Assembly: GCA_014529385.2 (NCBI GenBank)
Contig: CM043948.1
Location: forward strand, 24,300,451 to 24,364,450
Length of the DNA stretch: 64,000 bases
Direction of reading: 5' to 3'
From: Adiantum capillus-veneris
Taxonomy: Eukaryota; Streptophyta; Polypodiopsida; Polypodiales; Pteridaceae
The notes below the pieces were generated by a model. The model had not been told where the DNA came from. It was given only the letters and a program-made list of their open reading frames with translations, and did not search any database. Positions 52,390-62,288 of the stretch are shown in pieces; position 1 is the stretch's first letter; each line of letters starts with the position of its first letter. The position numbers and the translations under genes were made by a program.

Positions 52390-53939
52390 GACATGATCAG
52401 TCCACAAAGGGGAGTAAGCCCAAAGCTTTGCGGAAAGCTTCAAGCTTCTCATGAGACAATGCCTTTGTGAAAAGATCTGCAAGGTTGTCCTGTGTTGGCA
52501 CATAAGCCAAGTTGATCTCTTCTGTTGAGAGCCTCTCCCTGACATAGTGGTAATGCACCTCAATGTGCTTTGTGGAAAGCATGAAAAACTAAGTTACTCA
52601 CAAATGCTAATGCGCTCTGACTGTCAGTGTAGATAGTGTTGGCAGTGTCCTGTCCAACACCCAAATCAGCCATAAGGCGTCTGAGCCATACACACTCAAC
52701 CTTACCTGTGAAGACTGCCCTGTACTCAGCCTCACAACTCGAAGTGGACACAGTAGGTTTCTTCTTGCTCAACCATGATATACATGAACTGCCAAGCATG
52801 AAACAAAAACCACTTGTGGACACTCGTGTGTCAAAACAACCAGCCCAATCTGAGTCTGAAAAAGCATGTAAGTCTGGCGGCAATGATCCCCCCTTGGGAT
52901 AAAACAAGCCAAGATGTAAAGTGCCACTAAGGTAGTGGAAAATCCTCTTGACAGCCTACCAATGCTTAGACCCTGGGCTATGCATAAATCTGCTCACCTG
53001 AATATCTGGCCTCGTGTTGCATACATAAATGAGGAACCCAACAGCAGTTTGATAAAGAGTGACATCAACCGGATCGCCAACATCATGTAGACTCAACTTC
53101 AAACCTGTTTCCATGGGAGTGGCAATAGGTTTGCAATCCTCAAGTCCAAACTTACATAGCAATGTCTCTATGTAACTTTTCTAACACAAGGCAATACCAC
53201 CATCACACTGCTTAAACTGTATACCCAAGTAATGATGCAACAACCCCATATCTTTCATCTTGAAAGTAGCATTCAATTCAGCCTTAAATTCAGCCTTAAA
53301 TTCAGCCTTAAATTCAGCCTTAAATTCAGCCTTAAATTCAGCCTTAAATTCAGCAATATGTCTGTCATTTGGTCTAGTGATCACCAAATCATGAACATAA
53401 AGAACCACAATGAGAAGTACATCACCCTCACGCTTCACGTACAATGTGCTTCCTGTTGGATTGTTACGAAAGCCTCGTTTGACAAAATGAGTGTTAGCTT
53501 CCTCATACCAAGCACGAGGAGATTGCTTCAACCCATACAAAGCCTTTTTACGTCTACAGACTTTGTCCTCTTGTCCTATTATGACAAAATTGCGAGGCTG
53601 CGTTACATAAACTTCCTCAAATATGTCACCATTCTAAAAAACAGTAACAATGCCTGATTGATGTACATCCCAACCAAAATGAGCTGCCAATGCACATAGA
53701 AAACGCACAGTAGTCATACGACAAGTGGGAGCAAAAGTCTCTTCATAATCTATGTCTTTTTGCTGTGCATAACCCTTTGCAACAAGTCGAGCCTTATGGC
53801 GATCGATCTCACCATCCGGCTTGTGTTTCAACATGTAAACCCACTTTGTACCAATGGCCTTTTTGCCAGGAGGCAAATCACATAAAGTCCATGTGTCATT
53901 TTCCATAAGTGCATCATATTTTGATTGCTTGGCAGCCAT
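52390..53939 (-). pseudogene. Copia C reverse transcriptase and RNase H
   Basis: RT starts at MAAKQSKYDALMENDTWTLC (53,939) and runs through GTKWVYMLKHKPDGEIDRHK, then a stop at 53,634. A frame change follows to MYGLKQSPRAWYEEANTHFV, LYVHDLVITRPND (catalytic YVDD changed to YVHD), a stop after GIALC, then MLCKFGLEDCKPIATPMETG. RNase H covers SDSDWAGCFDTRVSTSGFCF to TNTIYTDSQSALAF, ending TQDNLADLFTKALSHEKLEA. An in-frame 12-bp repeat expansion lies between YVHD and the next conserved block. Confidence 0.87.
53277..53356 (-). repeat. 12-bp tandem repeat expansion inside Copia C RT
   Basis: TTCAGCCTTAAA is repeated about six to seven times. It encodes AEFKAEFKAEFKAEFK... where other copies have one AEFKADLN. 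It stays in frame. Confidence 0.95.
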
Positions 53940-55255
53940 TCAAATTCTTAAATTTTTTGTTTCATCAAAAGACAGGGGCTCCTCAACATCATGTAAGCTA
54001 GACACAGCTAAAGCATAACAATCTGATGCATAAGATGTACGATGAGAGACTGAACGAGTACGACTAGACAAAGGTGCATCCAATTTACTATCATGCAATG
54101 ATTGCACCAGCCATTTTGGCATACCTCTAGCCTGCTCATTTTCAGCCCTTTCCTCATCAAGTACATCTGCATCAGTAATAGGCTGATCTGTAACATTTTC
54201 AGAAACCCCCATAGGCTGTACATTTGCCTCATTGGAACTTACATTCGTATTTCCACCACTGAAAAGAGGCAACAAAGTGTCATAAATGTCCTATGAGCTT
54301 ACATTATTGTCTCTAGTATATGACAGCAAGGGTTGAACAGAATCTTCCACAAACACTACATCCCGTGAAACCAGCATACATTTTGTTTGCAGATGATACA
54401 ACATGTAACCTTTGCTTTCAGCACTATAACCAACAAAAATACATTTGACAGCCTTATCATCCAATTTTCTGCGCTGTGTTTGTGGCACCAAAGCATATGC
54501 CAAACAACCAAAAACATGCATGTGCTCAATAGAAGGCTTTCTATCATGCCATGCTTCATATGGAGTAATAGACCGCAAAGATTTCATAGGACACATGTTT
54601 AGTACATCATAGTGGAACACATGATGGCCTCAAGCCAAAAAGAATGCGGAAAAGCTTGCCATACATCATGCCATTTCCATAATCGACTTGTTTTTCCTCT
54701 TTGCTGAGGTGTATAAGGCACTGTACATTGGTGTTTTATCCCACGACTAGCTAGAAATGCATTGAATTCATGAGACATATACTCCCCCCCTCGATCGGAA
54801 CGAAGGGTGCCCATAGTACATTTCAAGACATTTTCAGCCATAGCGAGAAATTGTTTGAAGCACACAAAAACTTCGGACTTCGCTTTAAGAGGAAATACCC
54901 ATGCATGCCTGGAGTAATCATCAATGAAAGTTACGAAGTAAAGGTAATTACCCAAGGACGGAGTCTCCATGGGCCCACAAACATCACTATGCACAAGCTG
55001 CAACCTGCATGTGCCCCGAATTGAACCATCCTTTGGAAACTTAGAACGCTGCATCTTGCCCAAAATACCGCCTTCACAAACATGTTTGACAGGTGCTTCA
55101 AGAGGCGGCAAAGAAGCAACCATATCAGATTTCTGCAAACGCAGCAAACTGGCAAAATTCAGATGACCAAAACGTGCATGCCAAAGTTTTGCATCTGAAA
55201 TAGCCCTTGAATGTGCAACAGCATTTGCAAAATTTTGTCTAGACTTGTCATACAA
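53940..55255 (-). pseudogene. Copia C integrase
   Basis: From the zinc region (LWHARFGHLNFASLLRLQKS) through VHSDVCGPMETPSLGNYLYF, TFIDDYSRHAW and LRSDRGGEYMSHEFNAFLAS (Asp and Glu of the DDE core visible) to YTPQQ. The HHCC domain reads CEGGILGKM where Cys-X2-Cys (CEGCILGKM type) is expected, so a zinc ligand is lost. After YTPQQ the NGVAERKNR block is replaced by RGKTSRLWKW, a small deletion or frameshift near 54,700. The C-terminal part (SITPYEAWHDRKPSIEHMHV, FGCLAYALVPQTQRRKLDDK) follows in another frame, then a linker with VEEPLSFDE before RT. Confidence 0.85.
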
Positions 55256-55719
55256 AGTGAGCTTTTATACAACCCACGGCACAAAAGGCCAGATGCAACA
55301 ATTTCATCACCAAAACTGAGATCATGAACTGTACATTTGTCATCCACAAATTTGACTACAAGTCCAAGTCTAGCAAGTGCGGATACAGACAAGAGATTCT
55401 TCTCGATCCTATGTACATAAAGTGCATCAACAAGTGTGAAGGAACTACCATTTGTAGCAGTAAGCACAATCTTTCCAACTCCCTGAACCAGATAAGAGGC
55501 ATTTTTGGCACAAGTGACTGAATTCCCATGAGGGACAGACTCGAGAGAGGTGAACAATTCACAATGTGAGGTAATGTGCTTTGTAGCACCACTGTCGAAA
55601 TACCACACATGTGAATCTGCAGCAACTGACAAGCATGCATCATGGACATCAGGATTGTAAGTGCACTCTGTGCTAAAAGCCCATTCTGCATCAACATCAA
55701 TAACACAGTCTCCTTTCAC
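55159..55719 (-). pseudogene. Copia C protease region
   Basis: The frame reads HVWYFDSGATKHITSHCELF (D-S-G intact), VTCAKNASYLVQGVGKIVL and VDALYVHRIEKNLLSVSALA, then pre-integrase sequence (FGDEIVASGLLCRGLYKSSL), where it shifts frame near 55,260. A normal Copia protease core of about 100 residues. The catalytic motif itself is undamaged. Confidence 0.85.
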
Positions 55720-56702
55720 AGAAGACTCAACAATGGGTGCATTTGTAGTGGAACCAGCATTTGCAGTGGAACCACCCTATTTCTTCTTAGCCTCTTTGGC
55801 CTTCAACTTAGGACATGACTTGATCAAGTGATCATTAGCTTTACAATAATGACAACGCATTTTCTTTTTGCTCTTATCACCAGAATTTCTAGACGAATGG
55901 CTGCCAGCAAAAGCAATAGGAACATAATTTTTTCCACTCGCAGCAGAACCACAAGAAGTGGCTGTATTGCTGTTACCACCCTTTCTCTGAGAAGCAATAA
56001 AAGCCTGTTCAACTGCGCGTTGCCTAGTCCTATTTTCCCTAGAAAGTGACTCTTGCAATAGCAATGTGCATAATGCATCAAACTTGACAACTTCAGGATT
56101 TCCTTGGGTCATAAGTAACTAAGTACTAGCAAAAGTCTAGTAAGAATCTGGTAAAGCATCAAGAACAATCTGCACAAGGGAACTGTCTGAAATGACTTCA
56201 CCTGCAGAAATAAGTTGCTCATTGATATCCTTGACACTAGCAAGGAAAGTGTCCATATCATATTCCTCATGCATAATCTTCGACTCCAGTTCTATTACGC
56301 AGCAAAGCAATTTTAGCCTCACTGCGACTTGCATAAAGACTATCCAAAATATCCCAAGCCTGTTTTGCAAATTTTGCTGAATGGATGTGAGGAATAATGG
56401 TGCGCTTCACAGACAACACAATCAATGCATGAGCCTGCGCATCCTTTACATCCCAACGAGCTTGTTCTACCGTAGGCAAAACAACTCTAATAGCAGCAAT
56501 CCTTGCAGCAAGACTTGCAACATCCTCAACATCACCTACATCCTCAGAACCAGGACGTACATTAATGCCCTGCACAATATTCTAGATGCCCTTTTGACAC
56601 AAGAACGTGTTGCATCATATAAGCTCACATAGGGTTATTGTCCCCATCCAACCTATCCTCAGCAACAAACATCTTGAAGACATCTGTGTTGTTGTCAGCC
56701 AT
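55720..56702 (-). pseudogene. Copia C gag
   Basis: Start MADNNTDVFKMFVAEDRLDG at 56,702. A TGA follows soon after DGDNNPM. The UBN2 capsid region (KFAKQAWDILDSLYASRSEA, DTFLASVKDINEQLISAGEV, MTQGNPEVVKFDALCTLLLQ) spans three frames. The nucleocapsid knuckle CHYCKANDHLIKSC (about 55,830-55,870) is an intact C-X2-C-X4-H-X4-C, unlike in Copia B. The region ends in KLKAKEAKKK. Confidence 0.87.
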
Positions 56703-57049
56703 GGTAAATGCTGCACCTGATGTGAAAACTACCTGAAAATAGGAGAAACAGAGCGGGAACAACACGTGCTATATAGCACAAATCGTAGAAGATTGTAAGG
56801 TACCTGTTATGCAAAAATTAGCACTGACAGAAATTCTACACAAAATGACAAAATTGCATGTGTAGACCTGCCTGTAGTGGAAACAGAGGCCAACTTGAGC
56901 CTGAATTAGAAATCTGAGCAGACGAAGCTCTCGAGCTCACCCAAAATATTTATCGACCTACGAGCACTCGCCAAACCTCATTGTAATCGAAGAAAGTGAG
57001 TAGGTGTGTGCTGGAGCATCTGGAGACTAAGCCCGGGAGGACGTAACCT

Positions 57050-57061
57050 GCTCTGATGCCA
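57050..57061 (-). promoter_or_regulatory. Copia C primer-binding site
   Basis: TGGCATCAGAGC on the minus strand, two bases from the LTR end. It matches the initiator-Met type at 11 of 12 positions. Confidence 0.8.
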
Positions 57062-57063
57062 AT

Positions 57064-57289
57064 TGTTAGAATTAGGGTTGCAGAGAAACACACACAGCTT
57101 GGAGAAGACGAAAGAAGCTCAAGGCACACAATAGAGAGTGTGTTACTTAGTGTGCAATGGAAAGATAGATAGCCCTAGAGTAATGGGCGTATATACAATG
57201 CTTGGGGAAAAAACCTCCTAAAGAGGGAAAAAATGCCCCGGCGGTCATAGTGTGTTCACACACATCACTACCACATGTATATGGTAACA
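57064..57289 (-). repeat. Copia C 5' LTR
   Basis: TGTTACC...TTCTAACA on the minus strand, followed on the outer side by target duplication AATTG. Confidence 0.93.
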
Positions 57290-57690
57290 AATTGGGCAAT
57301 GCATAATTGCCACGAGTCTCGCTCTCAAGGCCAGGAGACAAAGGTTGTCGCAAGACGTCCATTTGCAATTCTTGGATTGCATGACCATGTCGTGTGTGAG
57401 AATGACAAGCAACTTGATCATAGATGGTATCCTCATCATCAACTAGAGATGCATATCCCTACATGTGAAATATAATATATTTTATTGACACAATTAGCTA
57501 TAAGAAATTAAATAAATATAAATTAGAAGAAAGAATACTAACCATAGGTTGATCTTGGTGTGCGAACGGTGATGCATGAGCATAAACACCCCAATCCACC
57601 TCATGTAAACAACATTGGCATCGCGGCCTTTGATGTAAGCCTCAACATCTATCGCACCAACATGGAAACCGTTCCTCTTCATAATAAACT

Positions 57691-57898
57691 GAAGGCGCTC
57701 TCTCTAAAGGCTCTTCATATCTGATCGTATGAAAGTGGTCTCCATGGCTATAATATGGAGACAATGGGAGTACTAGAGGAATATGAATCTCTATGAAGGC
57801 GCTCTCTTTGAACGCTCTTTAGGTTCGATCGTATGAGAGTGGTCTCCATGGCTATAATATGGAGGCAATGGGAGTACGAGAGGAATATGAATCTGTAT
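57691..57898. repeat. 104-bp tandem duplication
   Basis: GAAGGCGCTCTCTCTAAAGG... at 57,691 is repeated at 57,795 with about ten differences. On the minus strand both copies encode METT-IRS-like starts. Confidence 0.85.
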
Positions 57899-58390
57899 TA
57901 AAAGAAAAAGTTAAATTAATTTGCCTACACTACTAGTGTGTGTGTGTATGTATGTATGTATGTACATATATATATACCAATATACGTACACTAAAGAGAT
58001 TGCAAGTGAAAGGAGTATATTAAGACGTATTCAACATACAAATTATGGATTAGGTGTGCAAAGGATCGCTATAGAAATTACAACATAAGGCTAGGCTTGC
58101 CTTGAGATCTCATATATTCACATATAAGAGTTCTTGCGCTCACTATGAGATAACTTACAATGAAGGGGAGTCTCCCTTTTATAGGAGATTGGGTGGCTTC
58201 CTCTACAAGTTTCATGTAGTGTGCATTCCTTAAAGTGGACATGTGTATTCCACTAGAATGAACATGTGTATTCCACTAAAGTAGAATCTTCCTATGTACT
58301 CCATTATGCTCGCGCTTTTTTCTAGTCACTATGTGCTGGCACAACCGTGGCATTGTGGATGACATCACTGCTTATGTCACTAGGAGAGGA
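57899..58390. other. No gene; short (TG)n and (GTAT)n tracts near 57,940-57,970
   Basis: Unique sequence apart from the simple repeats. No supported frame. Confidence 0.4.
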
Positions 58391-58404
58391 AATAGTATTA
58401 TTCT

Positions 58405-58504
58405 ATACATACATACATACATAGATGCATAGAATATGTACATATACATACATACATACATAGAATATGTACATATACATACATACATACATATACACAC
58501 ACAT

Positions 58505-58577
<73 letters not shown>

Positions 58578-58707
58578 GTGTTATATATAATATGTGTGTG
58601 TGTTATGTATGTAAATTATATATATATATATATATATATTATATTATATATATAATATATATGTGTGTGTGTTATAATATATGTGTGTGTGTGTTATGTA
58701 TGTAAAT

Positions 58708-58743
<36 letters not shown>

Positions 58744-58749
58744 TATACA
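58405..58749. repeat. (TACA)n, (TA)n and (TG)n compound microsatellite
   Basis: ACAT/TACA tetranucleotides at 58,405-58,500, a long pure (TA)n at about 58,508-58,573, then alternating TG and TA runs to the start of Copia D. Confidence 0.95.
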
Positions 58750-60240
58750 TGCCATGCAATCAGAATATGATGCACTTATAGAAAATGACACATGGACTTT
58801 ATGTGATTTGCCTCCTAGCAAAAAGGCCATTGGTACGAAGTGGGTTTACAAGTTGAAATGCAAGCCGGATGGTGAGATCGATCGCCATAAGGCTCGACTT
58901 GTTCCAAAAGGTTATGCACAACAAAAAGGCATAGATTATGAAGAGACTTTTGCTCCCACTTGTCGTATGACTACTGTGGGTTTTCTATGTGCATTGGCAG
59001 CTCATTTTGGTTGGGATGTACATCAATCAGACATTGTTACTACTTTCTTGAATTGTGACATATTTGAGGAAGTTCATGTAACGCAGCCTCGCGGTTTTGT
59101 CATAAAGGACAAGAGGACAAAGTGTGCAGATGTAAGAAGGCTTTGTATGGGCTGAAGCAATCTCCTCGTGCTTGGTATGAGAAAGCTGACACTCATTTGG
59201 TTAAACGAGGCTTTCGTAACAGTCCAACAGAAAGCACATTGTATGTAAAGCATGAGGGTGATGTACTTCTCATTGTGGTTCTTTATGTTGATGATTTGGT
59301 GATCACTGGACCAAATGAGAGACATATTGCTGAGTTTAAGGCTGATTTGAATGCTACTTTCAAGATGAAAGATTTGGGGCTGTTGCATCATTACTTGAGT
59401 ATACAGTTTAAGCAGTGTGATGGTGGTATTGCCTTGTGTCAGAAAAGTTACATAGAGACATTGCTATGTAAGTTTGGACTTGAGGATTGCAAACCTATTC
59501 CCACTCCCATGGAAACAGGTTTGAAGTTGAGTCTATATGATGCTGGCGATCCTGCTGATGTCACTCTTTACGAAACTGCTGTTGGCTGCCTCATTTATGT
59601 ATGCAACACGAGGCCGGATATTCAGTTTGCAGTCTCACAGGTCAGCAGATTCATGCATAGCCCAGGGTCTAAGCATTGGCAGGCTGTCAAGAGGATTTTC
59701 CGCTACCTTAGTGGCACTTTACATCTTGGCTTGTTTTATCCCAAGGGAGGATCATTGCCGCCAGACTTACATGCTTTTTCGGACTCAGATTGGGCTGGTT
59801 GTTTTGACACGCGAGTGTCCACAAGTGGTTTTTGTTTCATGCTTGGCAGTTCATGTATATCATGATTGAGCGAGAAGCAACCTACTGTGGCCACTTCGAG
59901 TTGTGAGGCTGAGTACAGGGCAGTCTTCACAGCTACGGTTGAGTGTGTATGGCTCAGACGCCTTATGGCTGATTTGGGTGTTGGACAGGACACTGCCAAC
60001 ACTATCTACACTGACAGTGAGAGCGCATTAGCAGTTGCAAGGAACCCAATTTTTCATGCTCGCACAAAGCACATTGAGGTGCATTACCACTATGTCAGGG
60101 AGAGGCTCTGAGCAGGAGAGATCAGCTTGGATTATGTGCCAACACAGGACAACCTTGCAGATCTTTTCACAAAGGCATTGTCTCGTGAGAAGCTTGAATC
60201 TTTCCGCAAAGCTTTGGGCTTACTCCCCTTTGTGGACTGA
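58750..60240 (+). pseudogene. Copia D reverse transcriptase and RNase H, lightly damaged
   Basis: Starts MQSEYDALIENDTWTLCDLP, then GTKWVYKLKCKPDGEIDRHK. A frameshift near 59,100 (GFVIKDKRTK in place of GFVKKGQEDK) leads into a 247-codon frame with LYGLKQSPRAWYEKADTHLV, LYVDDLVITGPNERHIAEF (YVDD intact), KDLGLLHHYLSIQFKQCDGG, SRFMHSPGSKHWQAVKRIF. A TGA replaces Trp after SSCIS (59,863). RNase H continues TIYTDSESALAVARNPIFH, a second TGA follows HYHYVRERL, and the frame ends TQDNLADLFTKALSREKLES. Lesions are one frameshift and two stops. Confidence 0.88.
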
Positions 60241-60315
60241 TCATGTGGTCAGGGCATGGCACTTCCCTGTACTCATGTGCTAGCTCTCATTCACCACATC
60301 ACTCCAGGGGGGATT

Positions 60316-60542
60316 TGTTACCATATACATGTGGTAGTGATGTGTGTGAACACACTAGGACCGCCGGGGCATTTTTTCCCTCTTTAGGAGGTTTTTTCCC
60401 CCGTGCATTGTATATACGCCCATCACTCTAGGGCTATCTATCTTTACATTGCACACTAAGTAACACACTCTCTATTGTGTGCCTTGAGCTTCCTTCATCT
60501 TCTCCAAGCTGTGTGTGTTTCTTTGCAACCCTAATTCCAACA
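60316..60542 (+). repeat. Copia D 3' LTR, 227 bp
   Basis: TGTTACCATATACATG to CCTAATTCCAACA, after PPT CCAGGGGGGATT. The best reference copy for the family LTR. A TATA-like TGTATATACG lies at about 60,408. Confidence 0.93.
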
Positions 60543-60996
60543 AATGACTCTTTGCGAACCACAACAGAATTGGAAATGATTACACTTAGATTGAAGAGCA
60601 AGAGACAAGAAGCACAATGTACTATTCGGAATAGAATTTTGATTATCCGTTCAGGAGAATGATGATTACAAATTGTAGTCAAGAAGCTTTAGCATCACAT
60701 GTTTTCTTCTCCCAGCTAATGATAATAATCCCTAAGGGTTTTGACTTTAAAAGTTAGGGGGATTTCCCATGGCCAACCGACCTCTTACAAGGGGTAGACT
60801 CAGCATAAAAAAGAATATGGTCTAATCTTCTTCTGATTACAACTCGTTTTAGGCAGAATTATAGGGTTTTTGCCAAAGAAATAGAGTATCCGCCAAGTTT
60901 GGTGTGCATACGCCTGCTCGCTTGTATCCACAAAACATTTCTCCCTTCCTATTCATTTGCACGCCCTCGTGCAAGCTGCATCTGAGGGAAGTAACT
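60543..60996. other. No gene recognised
   Basis: Unique sequence between Copia D and the post-pol ORF remnant. Short frames only. Confidence 0.35.
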
Positions 60997-61330
60997 TTAG
61001 TGCCTTCTTTCTGGTGTTGCAATGAGATTTCTGAACTTTTGCACTCTAGCTTCAATCTCGACTTTGGTTGCCAGTTCTCTGAAAGCATTATTTGCAATGG
61101 TGCTCTAATAAGCAATGTGACGAGCTGTCAGATCTTTCGTCATTGGATTGAATATGGAAGAGTCCCCTTCGAAGAAACCTGTCATGAAAGCTTCTTCGAA
61201 GGTCTGCATGTATTGAGATGGCAGAAACATGACTCTTGCATATAATCCCATGATAATATTTTTGCTGGGGATTTCTGTCTCCATGTTCTAGCAGATGCCC
61301 CGTGTGCCCTCGACAAATACATGCCATGGA
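60997..61330 (-). pseudogene. C-terminal remnant of a Ty3 post-pol ORF, diverged copy
   Basis: The minus frame reads LYARVMFLPSQYMQTFEEAF, MTGFFEGDSSIFNPM, TKDLTARHIAY, a TAG, then ANNAFRELATKVEIEARVQK before the stop at 60,997-60,999. It aligns with the end of the ORF at 62,327-64,000 (LYQRIIFLSLYHLQAFEEAF, YTGFFTIDTDIF) at roughly 40-45% identity. It is cut off by the LTR at 61,331. Function unknown. A relative of element F inserted here or this is an older member of the same lineage. Confidence 0.5.
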
Positions 61331-62274
61331 TGCTATTGGCAGATACGTCGCGACGGACGTCAGCACAATGAGAACTCACCTAACAAGATTTGTCAGCTAA
61401 GGACGAAGCTCGACCCGTAGGCGCGTGGAAGCAAGCATAGGGTGTCAACCTACACTCGACCGACTATTGACTACTTCCTACAAAGGTCTCTACACAATGT
61501 CTAAGTTACAACCTTCAAGAGTACACAAGAGGAGATTTACTACAACGCTTTCAAGAGCCAATTACCCATCAAACGTTCTCGAAATGCTACGGAGCTTGAA
61601 GAAAATCCTATTAACACCAATAGGTCGCTCTTCCTAAGGTCCGTGACCCAAAACCCCAATCCTAAACACCCGGTGCAAAATCACGTAGGATGTCTGACAG
61701 GCTTTTGCAAGTCGTCGCTTCTAAAAACTAAAGTGATTAATGTGTAGCTCTACTCATTGCGAACGCATGGATATGATGAAATGCAAAAATGGACAACGTA
61801 TGCTCACCGAATCACCAGATATAGCTCGTGGGTCGATCTTGCAAAGCCGGGCCGTACACACGCAATGTAGGTGTTGGCGTGTAGCTCTCTCCGGGGGCAA
61901 CACGCTGCACTTCTTTGCACTCGATTTCGACCACCAGTGTGCGCGTAGCGTCCAGATAAACTCTCACTCTCTCACTCTCTCTCGTACACAGAGTACACTT
62001 AACTCACGCAGACAAAACTTATAAAAATGACAAAGGGTTTTTTGCATTAAGGTCAAAAGTGGTATAAATACCTTACAATCTCAAACCCTAATGTTCCAAT
62101 TTAACCATTTACTAAGTCTAAATGTCAAAAATGGGATACAATTTGGAAGCTTCTGCAAGCCCCACTATTTACAAAGGTGAAATGACAGTTTCTTCTCAAT
62201 TAAGGAATGATTACAAAGAAAATTAGTCTCCCGCCAGGCAATCATCCTCCTTTGAGTGTGTCCAGCCGCTAACA
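61331..62274 (-). repeat. 3' LTR of a minus-strand relative of element F, 944 bp
   Basis: On the minus strand it starts TGTTAGCGGCTGGACACAC and ends ...CTGCCAATAGCA. It is homologous to the F 5' LTR (39,915-40,843) along its length, with clear divergence. The half-palindrome CGTAGGATGTCT is kept at 61,684-61,695. The adjacent polypurine tract shows it is a 3' LTR. Confidence 0.82.
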
Positions 62275-62288
62275 CTCCCCCTCTCCTA
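62275..62288 (-). promoter_or_regulatory. Polypurine tract
   Basis: TAGGAGAGGGGGAG on the minus strand, immediately upstream of the LTR start. It is the expected plus-strand primer site. Confidence 0.75.

Larger units (their letters stand above)
52097..57289 (-). mobile_element. Copia element C, structurally complete (5,193 bp)
   Basis: Two LTRs (52,097-52,321 and 57,064-57,289) are flanked by the 5-bp target duplication AATTG (52,092-52,096 and 57,290-57,294). On the minus strand: PBS, gag, PR, IN, RT, RNase H, PPT. By eye the LTRs differ at about 15 of 226 positions, so it is not a very recent insertion. Many frameshifts, plus YVHD in place of YVDD in RT, show it is inactive. Confidence 0.93.
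51637..57682 (-). pseudogene. Unrecognised gene (weakly SET-like), split by Copia C
   Basis: The last exon occupies 51,637-52,096 and 57,295-57,461. If Copia C and one AATTG copy are removed, the frame is continuous: GNYALPN then CLLSLVQIYNCRHYGGWHG. The 3' part reads FSFWGAHYLIDPSS, CVLFIAQNIQVPPYSEVCF, YGWDPWHHLACYIHS, VDGIPYTHGNIASLMNRSQG, RNAQINCTFVECENGQ. The GNIA-NxS-xxN-x-FVE order resembles the SET-domain N-H-S-x-x-P-N region, but the key residues are not clear. A likely intron (acceptor CACATGTAG at 57,462, donor ATG-GTTAGT at about 57,540) precedes. The upstream exon reads PFAHQDQPM before it, with a conflicting frame (MKRNGFHVGAIDVEAYIKGR) further 5'. Function unassigned. Confidence 0.45.
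58750..60542 (+). mobile_element. Copia element D, 5'-truncated at a microsatellite
   Basis: RT, RNase H, PPT and 3' LTR of the family with ~226-bp LTR, on the plus strand. Everything upstream of the QSEYDALIENDTW block is missing, and the break falls in the (TA)n tract. Its coding part is the least damaged of copies A-E. Confidence 0.9.
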
